From positions 9,475,574 through 9,539,573 of the forward strand of contig CM022678.1 of assembly GCA_012295275.1 (NCBI GenBank): a stretch of DNA of 64,000 nt, written 5' to 3'. The notes beneath the pieces were generated by a model. The model saw nothing but the letters and a program-made list of their open reading frames with translations, was not told where the DNA came from and did not search any database. Of this stretch, positions 1 through 10,211 are shown in pieces; the stretch's first letter is position 1, and every line of letters begins with the position of its first letter. Source of the DNA: Chrysomallon squamiferum (taxonomy: Eukaryota > Mollusca > Gastropoda > Neomphalida > Peltospiridae). Both the position numbers and the translations under genes were made by a program.

Positions 1-123
1 GGATTTTATGTTTCCTGTTTATGAAATGATGTCAAAACTAATAAAATGTCTGCTTATTATTTTATTAATATACTTTATTATTTTCAGAGTAATGTCACTT
101 CAGTGTTTTTACATTACCTTTTG

Positions 124-127
<4 letters not shown>

Positions 128-162
<35 letters not shown>
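128..162. repeat. (TA)n microsatellite
   Basis: Uninterrupted TA dinucleotides just upstream of the first coding exon candidate. Confidence 0.95.
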
Positions 163-165
<3 letters not shown>

Positions 166-206
166 GGTTTATTTTTGTTATTTTAAATAGACTAAGTTCC
201 TTCAAG

Positions 207-314
207 ATGGACAAATTAACTCTAGAGCAGAGAAAAGAGATTCAAGAAAGGTCTTGGGACATTGCTGAAAAGAATGTGGACCAAGAACTACATGGCTTAA
301 AGAATGATGTTGAG
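207..314 (+). CDS. First coding exon of a coiled-coil protein
   Basis: The exon probably begins at 191 after an AAATAG acceptor, so 191-206 is 5' untranslated. The ATG at 207 opens 36 codons, beginning MDKLTLEQRKEIQERSWDIA, and ends at a GAG|GTGTGT donor in phase 0. The peptide is highly charged and heptad-like, which suggests a coiled coil. It joins in frame to the exon at 718-849 across a 403-bp intron. By eye the joined protein recalls the coiled-coil region of IRAG/LRMP-type membrane proteins (a VSSR-x-E-x-(F/L)GAV-x-Q motif). I could not check this, so no symbol is given. The function is unknown. Confidence 0.6.
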
Positions 315-717
315 GTGTGTGTGAAATCAGTTCATAAAGAAAAACATATCTATATTAATTTTGTTGAAGGTGTTTCTGAATGAAAAATTCTACTTTAGCT
401 TTAATTATGTGATTCAAATTCATCTTTATTTTAGACATATTTGTTATCTCTTTAGATTATCTTTCAGTAAATAATTTGAATTGATAACTGCATCATTAGA
501 TCTCATTAGAATACAAAACATAAGATTTAGAAAAGGTTATAGTTCAATTTTTAGTTTTCTATAATTATATTGATTCATGCTGTGTTAATTTATTGAATTG
601 TTTTATAACAAGGAAAGGTCAGTATTTACTGAATGACATTCAGATCTTTCATCATGTATTTATAGGAACTGAAGAAACCAATATACTAAACTGTGGATTT
701 AAACAGTTTATTTTCAG

Positions 718-849
718 AGGTTAAATCAGCTTGTTAAGGATAAAAATATTCAAGAAATTGTTGATAAAATACAAAGTCAAACTGACATTTTGGAACAAAG
801 AGCAGCTCAAGTCTCCAGTAGAGTTGAAGTATTTGGTGCTGTCCAGCAG
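718..849 (+). CDS. Coiled-coil exon, copy 1 (44 codons)
   Basis: TTTTCAG acceptor before 718 and CAG|GTATTT donor after 849 enclose 132 bp, open in phase 0 at both ends. The peptide starts RLNQLVKDKNIQEIVDKIQS and ends SRVEVFGAVQQ. It is rich in E, Q, K and hydrophobic heptad positions, typical of a coiled coil. An almost identical exon lies at 10,080-10,211, and the similarity continues about 110 bp into the downstream intron. Being phase 0-0, either or both copies could be spliced without changing frame. I see no canonical continuation between this exon and the second copy, so the rest of the transcript may use the downstream copy. Protein family is tentative (IRAG/LRMP-like coiled coil). 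Confidence 0.65.
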
Positions 850-1115
850 GTATTTAAATACATTAGTCATTGTAAACCTTTCCATTTTGCTTCATTTTTT
901 GACAAAATTCTATGCAAAATATTTTCTCTTATACTGAATTAAGCAGCCTACATGAAAATATAATACAATAAGGAATAATCATTAAGACAACTCATGAAAT
1001 GACACAGCAATTATAAAAATAACAGATCACAGTCTGATTTTAAGTTCTTTTTACTTTTCTCTATCCTTTTACTTTATTTTATTTTATTTTATTTTATTTT
1101 ATTTTATTTATTTTT

Positions 1116-1154
<39 letters not shown>

Positions 1155-1549
1155 TAAATATAAAAAGGAGTAATAACTAATAACCAGAGAATTCTACAAA
1201 TAAAAGTCAGGACAAATATATTGTGTGTTTTTACAGGAGATGAGACTCAGTTGTACAGTGACAATGACTTCATTCTCATAAAGTGTAGATTACAGTACAG
1301 AGAAGAATGTATTTCAGCTATAAAATAACAAAAATAAAATGCAGATGTGTAGAAGGACATACTCTCTCACATATAGTTCTATTAACAAACACAGCTTTTT
1401 TAATACAAATATATTTTTACTGTTAAACAAATTATTATATGAAATTATATTTGAATGTCTCATATATTTATCAGATATACCTTTTCTAAACCTTGCAGTA
1501 GTTACAAAAATCTGTTTTTGACTTTTTGGGAAGGTTCTTATATGCAGCA
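850..1549 (+). other. Intron-like stretch, no gene seen
   Basis: Bases 850 to about 959 match the flank of the second coiled-coil exon (10,212-10,342). The rest is AT-rich with a TTTTA/TTTA array and only small, unsupported ORFs. Confidence 0.6.
1070..1155. repeat. (TTTTA)n then (TTTA)n microsatellite
   Basis: Pentanucleotide repeats pass into tetranucleotide repeats without a break. Confidence 0.95.
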
Positions 1550-3120
1550 CTAGGATTTAGTTGTCTGGCCTTGTGCTTGTCCAGACACACTACACACCTG
1601 CTGTTTGATGTGGACTCTTTCCAACTCGTGAGGTCTGTAATCTTGGAGGTGTTTGTCTGTGTACAGATGCACTTTCACTGGTAACAGACAGTGATAATTG
1701 CCCACAAGTTGATGGCAGAGTTTTTCAACAAACACATGGAATGTAAACACTCTTTGCCCCTGGGGATTATGCGGCTGATAAGGTCACATGATTACGTATG
1801 CATTATTCACAGCCCACGTAAAACACTTCATAATAAGACGACGTGGCCAGTTGTAACGACGTCTGCTCTGATGCAGCTCAGTAAGTTGGTCATTTTTATG
1901 CATTGTAACTTTGGACAGCTTTTGGACATCCCACAGGAAGTCTTCTGTGCTCTTTACTATCATATCTTTGTACATGTACTGGGTGAGGGTGGGCTATTAG
2001 TGCAGAAGTTACAAAATAAACAGGCTTTTTGTTGCACCAAACAATTGCTGCTACAATTACAAAGAACAATAGTTCAAACTGCCTCATCTGATTTGATTTT
2101 TTGATTTGATCAATTTGTTTGGAAAAAGTTTGTGATTTGTAATGATTGGCAGATTCCTCTCTTTTCCAGCAAAAACTCACACAAATATACACTAGAGTAG
2201 AGTCTGTCTGTAAACACACAGTAATACTGGTCACAAAACAGTTCCAACATACAAATAACAAGGTTTCCAGTCACACCAAGGTTTTCAACAGTTTCAGCAT
2301 CCTTCCTGCAACCTGTGTATACTTCTGTATTTGAAAAGTAGCCATTCTCACTGTCACAAACTAGGAAGGTGTTGATACTTTATCGGTTTATCTTTGTTAT
2401 ACTGATTTATAGATAGGGAGTTTTCTGTTGGAGTCTTGTAAAAATCTGTGCAAATCCAGATGTGATGGTCAAGACATTTTCCTTAGATCGCCAAAATTGT
2501 TCATAGCGGTCCTTGTGAATAAACATTTCCATTGCTACTCGACAGCCAAAAAATGTTTTTATCTTTGTTAGTGAACTAAACTATTTTGCAAACTGATGTG
2601 AGGGGTTTTGCTTCTCCAACATGTTCTGTCTGTATTAGTTTCAACAACAAAGAGCTGCCACAAATCATCTTTCCAGAATAAAGTCAAAAAGTCAGCAGGG
2701 CTGCTCTCATTATTGTTTGAATCTGGAATATTTCTGAGACCGGAGGTTTTTTTAGGATTTAATTGTTTTTCACGTGTCACTTGTCCACTGAGACTGATCT
2801 ACCTGATGCTGAGAATTCAGTCACACACCTCAACCACGGCCACACACCCTACCACAGCCACACCCCCTACCACGGCCACACCCACTAACAGGTTGTAAAA
2901 CATCACCACCTGGGCTGTGATTATCAGCAGAATCACTTTCATTTTCACCTTCATTTGCATTTGTGTTATTATTATATGTATCATTGACAACATCATCATC
3001 ATCACTCTCTTTGTTTTCAAAATCACTATTATTTCCACATTCAGACACTTCATTCTCATCCTCAGAATCTGACATTATCATTCGTAATGACTGCTTGGTT
3101 GTCACTTTCTTACCACTCAT
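1550..3120 (-). pseudogene. piggyBac-type transposase, broken
   Basis: Read on the - strand from an ATG at 3120 to a TAG at 1550. The N terminus is basic then strongly acidic (SDSEDENEVSE) and runs into an RG-rich stretch (2830-2890), as in piggyBac-derived transposases. Then come a linker ending ETNTDRTC (2568-2780), a segment near 2390-2560 (AMEMFIHKDRYEQFW), and a core piece with TDRLYSSVYLCEFLLE (2150-2270) that matches the second catalytic-aspartate region. Next are KKPVYFVTSALIAHP (1900-2040), NDQLTELHQSRRRYNWPRR (1830-1900) and a tail FHVFVEKLCHQLVGNYH (1690-1750). These pieces lie in different frames, so there are several frameshifts. The usual GGVD motif with the third catalytic aspartate is missing where YNA runs into NDQLTEL. 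The transposase cannot be functional. Family assignment rests on motif order. Confidence 0.8.
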
Positions 3121-3248
3121 GTTTATGGCAAAAAATACTCCAAAAACTGCAATCGTTTGCCAAAAAAAATCATTGAAGCTTCCTGGCGGAAGTATGGCTG
3201 AGTATACAAGCGGGTGTATATACTGTATGTTCAGCCTGGAAAACTGAC

Positions 3249-3269
3249 CTGGCAGGTTCAAAGGGTTAA
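3249..3269 (-). repeat. piggyBac terminus with TTAA target site
   Basis: On the - strand the sequence reads TTAACCCTTTGAACCTGCC, the usual TTAA plus CCC(T)TT... end of piggyBac elements. It sits 5' of the transposase start, as expected. TTAA is 3266-3269. I could not find the matching opposite end near 1.0-1.55 kb, so the element is truncated on that side. Confidence 0.7.
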
Positions 3270-3524
3270 TATATTTAACCTCTAAAGTTCAAATACATCA
3301 TCAGCGATTATATCACTATATCCCTTTTCTTCCATAATAATAAAATCATTATCATCAGCTGTTGAAATCACCAATAAGACAGTTCGTGTTATTCTTATTC
3401 ACAAATGACAACTATTCATTTTCAAGCTGGTCCAAAGCATCAGATGATGAATAATATGAATACAAAACCAATTAAAATATTATCATCTGTGTGTAAAACC
3501 CTGCCTTCTGTGTCCAGCCACATA

Positions 3525-3985
3525 AAACATTTACACTGTGATTCTATAATGTTTGTATGTTTTAGTAGATAATTTATAAAACATTTACACTGTGATTTGA
3601 TAATGTTTGTATGTTTTAGTTTGTATGTTTTAGTAGATAATTTATAAAACATTTACACTGTGATTTGATAATGTTTGTATGTTTTAGTAGATAATTTATA
3701 AAACATTTACACTGTGATTTGATAATGTTTGTATGTTTTAGTAGATAATTTATAAAACATTTACACTGTGATTCTATAATGTTTGTATGTTTTAGTAGAT
3801 AATTTATTTTATAAAAGATAATTTATAAAACATTTACACTGTGATTCAATAATGTTTGTATGTTTTAGTAGATAATTTATAAAACATTTACACTGTGATT
3901 GATAATGTTTGTATGTTTTAGTAGATAATTTATAAAACATTTACACTGTGATTCTATAATGTTTATATGTTTTAGTAGATAATGT
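3525..3985. repeat. 54-bp minisatellite, about 8 copies
   Basis: The unit contains ATAAAACATTTACACTGTGA and TGTTTGTATGTTTTAGTAGA. Copies vary mainly in a TTGATA/TCTATA/TCAATA segment, and one copy carries an inserted duplication (3806-3830). Confidence 0.9.
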
Positions 3986-4785
3986 TTTATATATACACCT
4001 ATACACCCAGATTTATACTGAGATAAAGAAACTCTGTTTTTAGTATATACTTTATAATAAAGAATACTAATGTGTCATAATTAGTGATGTTTCAAGAAAT
4101 GGTTTCTGAGCTTACTTACCACACCTCACTCATTAATCTCTGTTCTTTTTAAAACTTAAGGGCTTAATTGTCTATGATTTTTGTTTGGGGTATTTTTACA
4201 AATGAGGAATTTACTGACATTTGTTCAACTGTTTTCACTTGATAACACTTGTCTTCCTCCAGTTTCCTATTGCACTGACTGAATTGGCTTGTCTCAGTCA
4301 GAGTTTGGCTTGTTTTGTGTGATCTTTGTTGTCTTCTTTCTGATGGCTGAGTTGTTATGTTTGTGTTTCTGGCTTCTGTCCCATCCTCTCATAGTCTAAA
4401 CAGCCTGCCCTCCATATACAATTTATCACCACTTAAAGTCGCTCGTTTCCTTTGTCTTCTTGCTGATTTGTAATCTGGATGCAGTAATTTTCTCCTACTT
4501 TGTTATGTGAATGACACAGTAATTTTTGCTATGTTGGGAAAATAAAGAAACAAACATTCATAAGAATTTTCACTTAGAAACTATTCAGTAAGTCCTGTTA
4601 CTTCATTTTTGAAATGTAGATAAATAAAGAAATAAAGAAATAAAATATTTGTTAACTAAGGTAAAAATTAATTTTATTTAACATTAACTGTTTCTAATAG
4701 AGACAGAAATGAAATTCGGTTATTGAAGTCAGCGTGTATGATATTAAATATAAATGCAGAAAAAAATGAAAGTTTGAAATATATT
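3986..4785. other. No gene seen
   Basis: AT-rich unique sequence with no open frame flanked by splice signals and no repeat I recognise. Confidence 0.5.
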
Positions 4786-4786
4786 A

Positions 4787-4836
<50 letters not shown>
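4786..4836. repeat. (ATT)n microsatellite at a duplication boundary
   Basis: About 17 ATT units directly before the EGF exon. Similarity to the second EGF block (47.64 kb) begins within this type of repeat and not before it. Confidence 0.95.
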
Positions 4837-4842
4837 GTGTAG

Positions 4843-4974
4843 ATATAAATGAGTGTACATCAACTGATGTCAGTATTACTAAGTGTACTGATACTTGTAC
4901 TAACAGAATCAGTGGATTCACTTGTTCCTGTCTGGCTGGGAAGAAACTTGAAAATGACCAGACAACATGTGTTA
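4843..4974 (+). CDS. Calcium-binding EGF-like exon, copy 1
   Basis: A GTGTAG acceptor and a GTTA|GTAAGC donor enclose 132 bp in phase 1-1, the classic symmetrical EGF exon. With the D completed across the splice it reads (D)INECTSTDVSITKCTDTCTN and ends GKKLENDQTTCV. All six cysteines are present in EGF order, with the N-terminal D-I-N-E and the aromatic F-T-C that define the calcium-binding type. Such modules occur in extracellular matrix and receptor proteins, so the protein is probably secreted or on the cell surface. The next two EGF exons are frameshifted, so the gene as a whole may be dead. A 132-bp relative lies at 47,714-47,845. Confidence 0.8.
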
Positions 4975-5210
4975 GTAAGCAGAATTTCTCATTACAAAAT
5001 ACAATAATGTAAAAATAAATTTTTAAATATTTTAAAAACAATTATATTTTGAAAACTGAAGCAACTTATTTTGTAAAATTGGAAATTTTCATGATATTTA
5101 GATTATACTTTTAAGATAATTTTATACATTTTGTTTTATTATAAATACTGACACAAAAATTTGATTTTAATTTATTTATTTTCAAATTGGATTTTATTTT
5201 TCCCTCTCAG

Positions 5211-5379
5211 ACCATTGTCAGTGTAAAGCTGGCTGGGTGGTGTGTGATGTGAAAACAACAGAGATGAATGTAGTGTTTCAACAGTTTCATGTCAAGCAAA
5301 CAGCAACTGCAAAAACCTGCCAGTCTCCTATCATTTGAGTGTAAGACAGGATATCACAACTTGTCAGATGAATGTGGAG
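5211..5379 (+). pseudogene. EGF-like exon with two frameshifts
   Basis: A TTTTCCCTCTCAG acceptor and a GAG|GTGAGT donor bound 169 bp, one off a multiple of three. EGF signatures appear in three frames: HCQCKAGW at the start, RDECSVSTVSCQANSNC in the middle, and ECKTGYHNLSDECG at the end. One frame change lies near 5257-5270 and another near 5335. In the entry frame a TGA stops translation after TCQSPII. The first frameshift is shared with the copy at 48,069, so it predates the duplication. This is either an old pseudogene exon or a repeated consensus error; shared errors favour the former. Confidence 0.75.
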
Positions 5380-5454
5380 GTGAGTAGGATAAACTTAATA
5401 AATAGTTAATTACTCAATATTAAAAATGTGGTAACAAGTTGAAATTATAATGTT

Positions 5455-5790
5455 TTATTCAATAAACAGTTAAATGTAACAAATGATTTCTTATTATTTA
5501 ATAAATAGTTACGTTAGAAATGATTTCTTATTTAATAAACAGTTACATGTTAGAAATGATTTCTTATTATTTAATAAATAGTTACATGTTACAAATGATT
5601 TCTTATTATTTATGAAATAGTTACATGTTACAAATGATTTCTTATTATTTAATAAACAGTTACATGTTAGAAATGATTTCTTATTATTTAATAAACAGTT
5701 ATATGTTACAAATGATTTCTTATTATTTAATAAACAGTTACATGTTACAAATGATTTCTTATTATTTATGAAATAGTTAAATGATAGAAA
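5455..5790. repeat. ~37-40-bp minisatellite, about 8 copies
   Basis: The unit contains AAATGATTTCTTATTATTTA followed by ATAAACAGTTACATGTTA. Relatives of this array occur at 48,300-48,480 and 9,812-9,900. Confidence 0.9.
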
Positions 5791-6464
5791 TGGTTAATGA
5801 ATTTTGTAGATATTTTTGTGATTTCAATTACCAAAGAAAACAGAATGGATGCTTTAAACTGAAAAATTACATAGAAATGAGTTAATTAATATCTCAGTCA
5901 CAAAACTAACTTTTTCTGCATTAAAATATAATAAATAAATAAATATAATAATAAAAATATCATTTTTATACTTGTTAATAACTTTTTATTCAAAATAAAG
6001 AGAATGTTTATTGAACACAGAAGATCAGCTTTCAGTGACTAAGAAATTAACATTGTTAAAAACAACAAAAAAGAAACAAAAACAAACCCTGTTTGGTACC
6101 AGGTAACTTTATTTTTGCAGTTTGAGTCACATTAATTTTTAAGAACATTACCAGCAAAAGTAAATAAAGATTAAAATAAAAATTATGTTTTACAACTGAT
6201 AATTAAACTATTATGAAACAGATATTTATTAATTCATTCATTCATGTAAAACATACATTTTTTTTATAGTTGAATGAATGCTTGGTATTATTTTTTTAAC
6301 TACCAATGAGAAAAGCTACATCTGTTATTGTTATTTTTTAATTGTGACAAAATTTGATAAAATTATAAACTATTTTATTTTCATTTGTGTGAGAATGTGA
6401 TAAAATTGTAAATTATTTTGTTGTGACAAAATATAATAAAGTTATAAAAATATTTTATGTTCAG
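5791..6464 (+). other. Intron between EGF exons, no other gene seen
   Basis: AT-rich. It is copied at 48,480-49,270, and its first part also at 9,850-10,060. It contains short repeats of a TGTGACAAAATATAATAAAG type near the 3' end. Confidence 0.7.
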
Positions 6465-6581
6465 TTGTGACAGTGCTGCAGTGAACAGTTCGTGTGAACA
6501 GGGCTGCAGGGTGCATGACACAGTGGAGCAGTGTTTGTGTAGAAATGTTTACCTTGAATTCAGACAACAAAACATGCTCAG
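6465..6581 (+). pseudogene. Third EGF-like exon, one frameshift
   Basis: A TTATGTTCAG acceptor and a CTCAG|GTGAGT donor bound 117 bp. The first part reads SSCEQGCRVHDTVEQCLCRN, with four cysteines in EGF spacing. The last part, LNSDNKTCS, lies one frame over, so a single base appears to have been lost near 6547. In the entry frame the reading continues into nonsense through the donor. The exon has no counterpart in the second EGF block, where the sequence at 49,270 passes straight on. Confidence 0.7.
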
Positions 6582-6976
6582 GTGAGTCAGTTCTATCTGG
6601 TTCTCAGGTTAAATTGTTCACTTCAAGCATTCTTAGTTTATTCATATTTCCAGTGTAAGTTTTATCTCTTTGAATCTGAATGGTCAGCATTTCTACCATT
6701 ATCTGTTCTTTTGAAAAAAAATGTATTAATAATGTCCTACTCATTATATAATCAGCAATCAGTTTGCAACTTATGTATGCATTAGTAGCTTTTGTGCTAT
6801 TCAAATAGTTAAGTTTAAATTCTTAGTTCTGGAATTAAGAAAAATTTCAATGCAGTTATTCCTGTTTCAGAAACTTGTCAGAATTTATGAATAAATTTTA
6901 TTAATAATAGTTACATCTGTGTAACTGAAACTTGATTAATTTTAGAAATGCTCAGAACTTATGAATTTTAAATTTC
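6582..6976 (+). other. Intron-like sequence, no gene seen
   Basis: AT-rich unique sequence between the third EGF exon and the long-TIR transposon. Confidence 0.5.
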
Positions 6977-7590
6977 AGGGTCATTCCGTGTCAAATCACC
7001 CAATGGTTTAAACCCGACCGTCTCAGATTTTTATGAAACTTGGTATACTTGTTGACTGGGATCCCACAGCACAAAATCTGAAATTTTAGCTCAATCAGAT
7101 CAGTGGTTGGGGAGATACGGCCCACCGAATTTTGAGATTTTTGCCAAAAATGGGTGTGACCACCAACCTTAGAACCCTCATATCTCAGGAACTACTGGGC
7201 CAATCTTCATAAAACTGGTATTGTTAGAAAGGCAAAATGACAAATCTGCCATTTTTGTTTAGTTTGGAAAATATTGGAGTACCTTGACCTTTTGACCTTT
7301 GCTATGACCTTGAAATTGACCGTGTGGATCACGTGATCTTGAGATGACCTTTATTGAAATTTAATCTCCCACATGTTAACTAAAACATATAAAAGTTTCC
7401 TGGGTGTAATATTTTTTGTTTAGCCACAATATAGATTTAAAAAATGCACATACATGAAAATAACACCTTTTCAGCCATTAACATCTGATTAACTAAAACC
7501 TGAATGATCAATTCTGGATGCTAGGAATCACCATCTCTCTTGATCATCGAGTAAGACATTGTAGGCCTACCTGTATGCATAAAGTTCACA
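6977..7590 (+). repeat. Left terminal inverted repeat
   Basis: Inverse of 9180-9811. It includes several TGACCTTTGACC-like direct motifs (7280-7350) and a GATCACGTGATC palindrome near 7325-7340. Confidence 0.85.
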
Positions 7591-8491
7591 TATAAAAGAT
7601 TCCTGGGTATAATATTTTTTGTTTAGCCATAATAGAGATTTAAAAAAATACATACCTGCATGGATGATTGATACAATGCATTACAATGTACATTTTCTCT
7701 GAGACTAAAAACTCATCTTTGGAGTTAAAACCCACCTGACATGTCTGAAGGAATGCCTGAAGGAATGCCTGAAGGATATGAAAAGATGCCAAATGGCATG
7801 ACATGTTCTACACAATCAGGCTCAAAGGGTTAACAGGAAGTGATGCTTCAGGCAGGTCAGGAATTCCTTTAGATCCCCTGGTGCAATCCCCATTGAGCAC
7901 ATGGCAATTAGAAGTTTAAGAAAAAGAAGTTTCTTCATCTGCATTTCTTTGACAATTTGAAGCTTTTTAACTTGGACACAATGTCAGATGTTGATATATA
8001 AATAATATTTTTATTTCATAAAACCTATTAAGTAATTTTATCATGTCATGTGGGCCTTGCCATTGGTTTTGAACAAGGTTTCAGTCAACAACAGTACAAC
8101 CCAGTCTGAAATCAGACGTCATCAAGTGATGTACTGCATAATGTATTTGTACACCCAGTCTTCGGCACAGAGTATGAACAAGGTCTACTTCACCTTAATA
8201 AACTGTGATTTATACTTGAGAAGATTGACATAAATGCCCAAGACTTGTGGGCCTTTGGCAATAACACATGTACTCTACTGCCATTTTATGACCTGCTTAA
8301 CTTTACTGAAACGGTTTCAGCACTGACTTTGTTCTATTGAATTGAAGGTGCAGGCCAATAATGAAAATCCTTATTTCTTCCAAGGCTAACTGCAGCTTTA
8401 ACTCTCCTGAAAATGTGTGTTATCAACACCATCATATCAAAAAGGAGTTGTTGCGAAGTGTATGGAAAACTGAGGAAGTCGAACTCCTCAC

Positions 8492-9124
8492 TCTTTGAAG
8501 TGGGATCGAAACACGGGACATCAAGAGTATCATGAACAAGAACTTTTCATCAAATTTTCAACATTGCAGAAAAACTGTTGTGATCCCCTTAATCGCCACC
8601 CTGAGCAAGCACGCACTAGATCTTTAAGAATTGTTAGCATGGGCACTTACAAATGCTTAGTAAATCCTCCAAAGACACTAGTGCCAGGAGACAAGTTGTG
8701 CTGTGACTGTCTGATTACCCTTCAGAAATCAAAAGTCCTGCAGAAGATGGCTTTAGTATGGGTGGTATTACAATGGGAGAATTTGGTGATAACTTGCCAG
8801 ACAAACCGCTGGTTGTTGTTTCCCCAGAAAAGGACTTTGATTTGAATTCTATTCTGTCGAGTTTAGGCGAAACTCCTGTCAAACTCCATTCTCTAGCACA
8901 TTCCAGTAAATGAATGAAAGGACAGAAAAAAACTAGCATCAGCTACAGTAACATTAAAATGACATCATAATGTCTGAATCCTACCCAGAGCATGTGCAAA
9001 TCTTGATTTTGTCACCCTTTACCATTGAAAGGACAATGAATTGAAGGAGGAAATAATCCAATTTTATGAAAGTGATGAGAACAGTAGAATGTGTCTGGGA
9101 ATGAAGGATACAGTGAGCATTTGA
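8492..9124 (+). pseudogene. Transposon-encoded Cys-rich protein, frameshifted
   Basis: Inside the long-TIR element. The first frame (to about 8722) gives NCCDPLNRHPEQARTRSLR and then LVPGDKLCCDC, a CC...C-x2-C arrangement like a small zinc-binding module. A second frame (about 8722-8913) gives EDGFSMGGITMGEF and FDLNSILSSLGETPVKLHS, ending in TGA. After a gap, a third frame (about 9040-9124) gives EEIIQFYESDENSRMCLGMK. From memory, this layout resembles uncharacterised repeat-encoded proteins common in cnidarians and molluscs. I see no transposase catalytic triad. It is not functional as read. Confidence 0.5.
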
Positions 9125-9179
9125 AACAAACATAGTGAGACGGTTAAGCATCAGAAACACCTAGTTCTCTCAGATTTAT

Positions 9180-9811
9180 GTGAACTTTATGCATACATGT
9201 AGGCCTACAATGTCTTACTCGATGATCAAGAAAGATGGTGATCCCTAGCATCCAGAATTGATCATTCAGGTTTTAGTTAATCAGATGTTAATGGCTGAAA
9301 AGGTGTTATTTTCATGTATGTGCATTTTTTTAAAATAATATTGTGGCTAAACAAAAAATATTACACCCAGGAAACTTTTATATGTTTTAGTTAACATGTG
9401 GGAGATTAAATTTCAATAAAGGTCATCTCAAGATCACGTGATCCACACGGCCAATTTCAAGGTCATAGCAAAGGTCAAAAGGTCAAGGTACTCCAATATT
9501 TTCCAAACTAAACAAAAATGGCAGATTTGGAATCCTTGTCATTTTGCCTTTCTAACAATACCAATTTTATGAAGATTGGCCCAGTAGTTCCTGAGATATA
9601 AGGGTTCTAAGGTTGGTGGTCACACCCATTTTTGGCAAAAATCTCAAAATTCGGTGGGCCGTATCTCTCACACCACTGGTCTGATTGCGCTAAAATTTCA
9701 GATTTGGTGCTGTGGGATCACAGTCAACAAGTATACCAAGTTTTATAAAAATCTGAGACGGTCGGGTTTAAATTTCTTTTTTTTTTGGGTGATTTGACAC
9801 GGAATGACCCT
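9180..9811 (-). repeat. Right terminal inverted repeat
   Basis: Inverse of 6977-7590 and slightly longer because of an added T-run near 9776-9787. Confidence 0.85.
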
Positions 9812-10079
9812 TTCTTATTATTTAATAAACAGTTACATGTTAGAAAGGATTTCTTATTATTTATGAAATAGTTAAATGATAAAAATGATTGATGAATTTT
9901 GTACATATTTTTGTGATTTTAATTACCTAAGAAAACAGAATGGATGTTTTAAACTGAAAAATTACATAGAAATGAGTTAATTAATATCTCAGTCCCAAAA
10001 TTAACTTTTCTGTATTAAAATATAACAAATAAATAAATATAATAATAAAAATATCATTTTCTACTTGATATATTTTCAG
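9812..10079 (+). other. Third copy of EGF-intron sequence
   Basis: Matches about 5,650-5,980, including the minisatellite tail, then switches to the acceptor of the second coiled-coil exon. So the right flank of the transposon repeats sequence found upstream of its left flank. Confidence 0.8.
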
Positions 10080-10211
10080 AAATTAAATCGGCTTGTTAAG
10101 GATAAAAATATTCAAGAAATTGTTGATAAAATACAAACTCAGATTGACATTTTGGAACAAAGAGCAGCTCAAGTCTCCAGTAGAGTTGAAGTATTTGGTG
10201 CTGTCCAGCAG
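10080..10211 (+). CDS. Coiled-coil exon, copy 2 (44 codons)
   Basis: A TATTTTCAG acceptor and a CAG|GTATTT donor enclose 132 bp, phase 0-0. It begins KLNRLVKDKNIQEIVDKIQT. It differs from the copy at 718-849 at about six bases, giving four amino acid changes (R/K, Q/R, S/T, T/I), all compatible with a coiled coil. There is no stop or frameshift. Each copy keeps splice sites, so tandem inclusion or mutually exclusive use is possible. Downstream, an acceptor at 11,327 offers the next exon. Confidence 0.65.

Larger units (their letters stand above)
6977..9811. mobile_element. DNA transposon with ~0.6-kb terminal inverted repeats
   Basis: The ends read AGGGTCATTCCGTGTCAAAT and its inverse, at 6977 and 9811. 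The inverted match continues inward for 614 bp on the left (to about 7590) and 632 bp on the right (from about 9180). It is nearly perfect apart from an ~18-bp A/T-run difference near 9770-9790. The left arm also has an internal direct repeat (7388-7450 and 7591-7660). The 1.6-kb middle holds broken coding sequence. A convincing long target duplication is missing: only TTC flanks both sides (6974-6976, 9812-9814). The superfamily is unassigned. Confidence 0.85.
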
